From assembly GCF_030503435.1 (NCBI RefSeq), contig NZ_JAUKPO010000011.1:62001-126000 (forward strand): a stretch of 64,000 bases of DNA. The letters are read 5' to 3'. The position numbers and the translations under genes are program-made. This DNA comes from Rhodocytophaga aerolata (GTDB lineage: Bacteria; Bacteroidota; Bacteroidia; Cytophagales; 172606-1). Each line of letters opens with the position of its first letter. Position 1 is the stretch's first letter. Positions 63,972-64,000 of the stretch are shown piece by piece. The notes beneath the pieces were generated by a model. It ran no database searches and was not told where the DNA came from. It saw only the letters and a program-made list of their open reading frames with translations.

Positions 63972-64000
63972 TGCTTTTGCTATAGCTCTAATATGAGCAG

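Noticed and set aside
1-64000. Search by eye for tRNA, rRNA, CRISPR arrays, insertion sequences and prophage genes
   Set aside because: No cloverleaf with T-loop consensus, no regularly spaced repeats and no transposase, integrase or phage structural frames were found; small or degenerate cases could be missed.

Overview
The window (about 40% GC) reads as ordinary chromosome of a Bacteroidota bacterium, most likely order Cytophagales. The evidence is indirect. Several genes carry a Bacteroidota-type -7 element (TAnnTTTG) just upstream. Shine-Dalgarno sequences are mostly absent. The families are typical of that phylum: HEPN-tailed sulfite reductase, ERM-named SPOR protein, HTTM protein, EboA, DUF1648, and an LspA with a long insertion. 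I see no rRNA, tRNA, CRISPR array, intact insertion sequence or prophage. This is a housekeeping region with small accessory pockets.

Layout. 1-3.2 kb: 3' part of recN, a small secreted protein and a sugar-nucleotide epimerase. 3.3-7.2 kb: a siroheme/sulfite-reduction operon (sulfite reductase with C-terminal HEPN domain, CobA-type methyltransferase, precorrin-2 dehydrogenase), preceded by a 25-codon leader peptide with three consecutive Cys codons and a terminator/antiterminator pair. 7.2-9.4 kb: a convergent three-gene group, EboA, an unusual seven-Cys ferredoxin and an EboB/TatD-like hydrolase. 10.3-10.9 kb: a 640-bp intergenic region with three perfect DnaA boxes, a candidate oriC. 10.9-21.8 kb: nucleotidyltransferase, FKBP isomerase, polyprenyl-phosphate glycosyltransferase, cysteine desulfurase, phosphoglucosamine mutase, LspA, AIM24-like protein, AI-2E permease and an S24/LexA-like regulator with operator-like repeats. 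22-31 kb: S41 protease, TetR regulator, ABC1 kinase, a secreted protein, pyrR-pyrB, a lone receiver protein and an HTTM membrane protein. 31-49 kb: purL, MscS channel, glycosyltransferase, RsgA, endonuclease III-like protein, WaaA, an isolated nuoC, an Atp10-like protein, Nnr, a Na+/H+ antiporter, Ndk and an M23 peptidase. 49-64 kb: alaS, PlsC, PrsW, macro-domain protein, trehalose-phosphate synthase/phosphatase fusion, gltB-gltD and a truncated-looking edge gene.

How the genes work together. The clearest functional unit is the sulfite-reductase operon: the enzyme needs siroheme, and the two following genes make its precursors from uroporphyrinogen III. The leader peptide would couple the unit to cysteine supply. 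gltB-gltD (nitrogen assimilation), pyrR-pyrB and purL are ordinary anabolic genes. WaaA, GlmM, LspA, M23, PlsC and the glycosyltransferases serve the envelope.

Most interesting points: the poly-Cys leader attenuator, the DnaA-box cluster, the reduced ebo group with a ferredoxin, and the TTGTAT operator-like repeats next to the S24 regulator. Several start codons were moved inward from the longest frame because TTG-initiated extensions would run into promoter elements. All functional calls come from motif recognition by eye; no database search was run.
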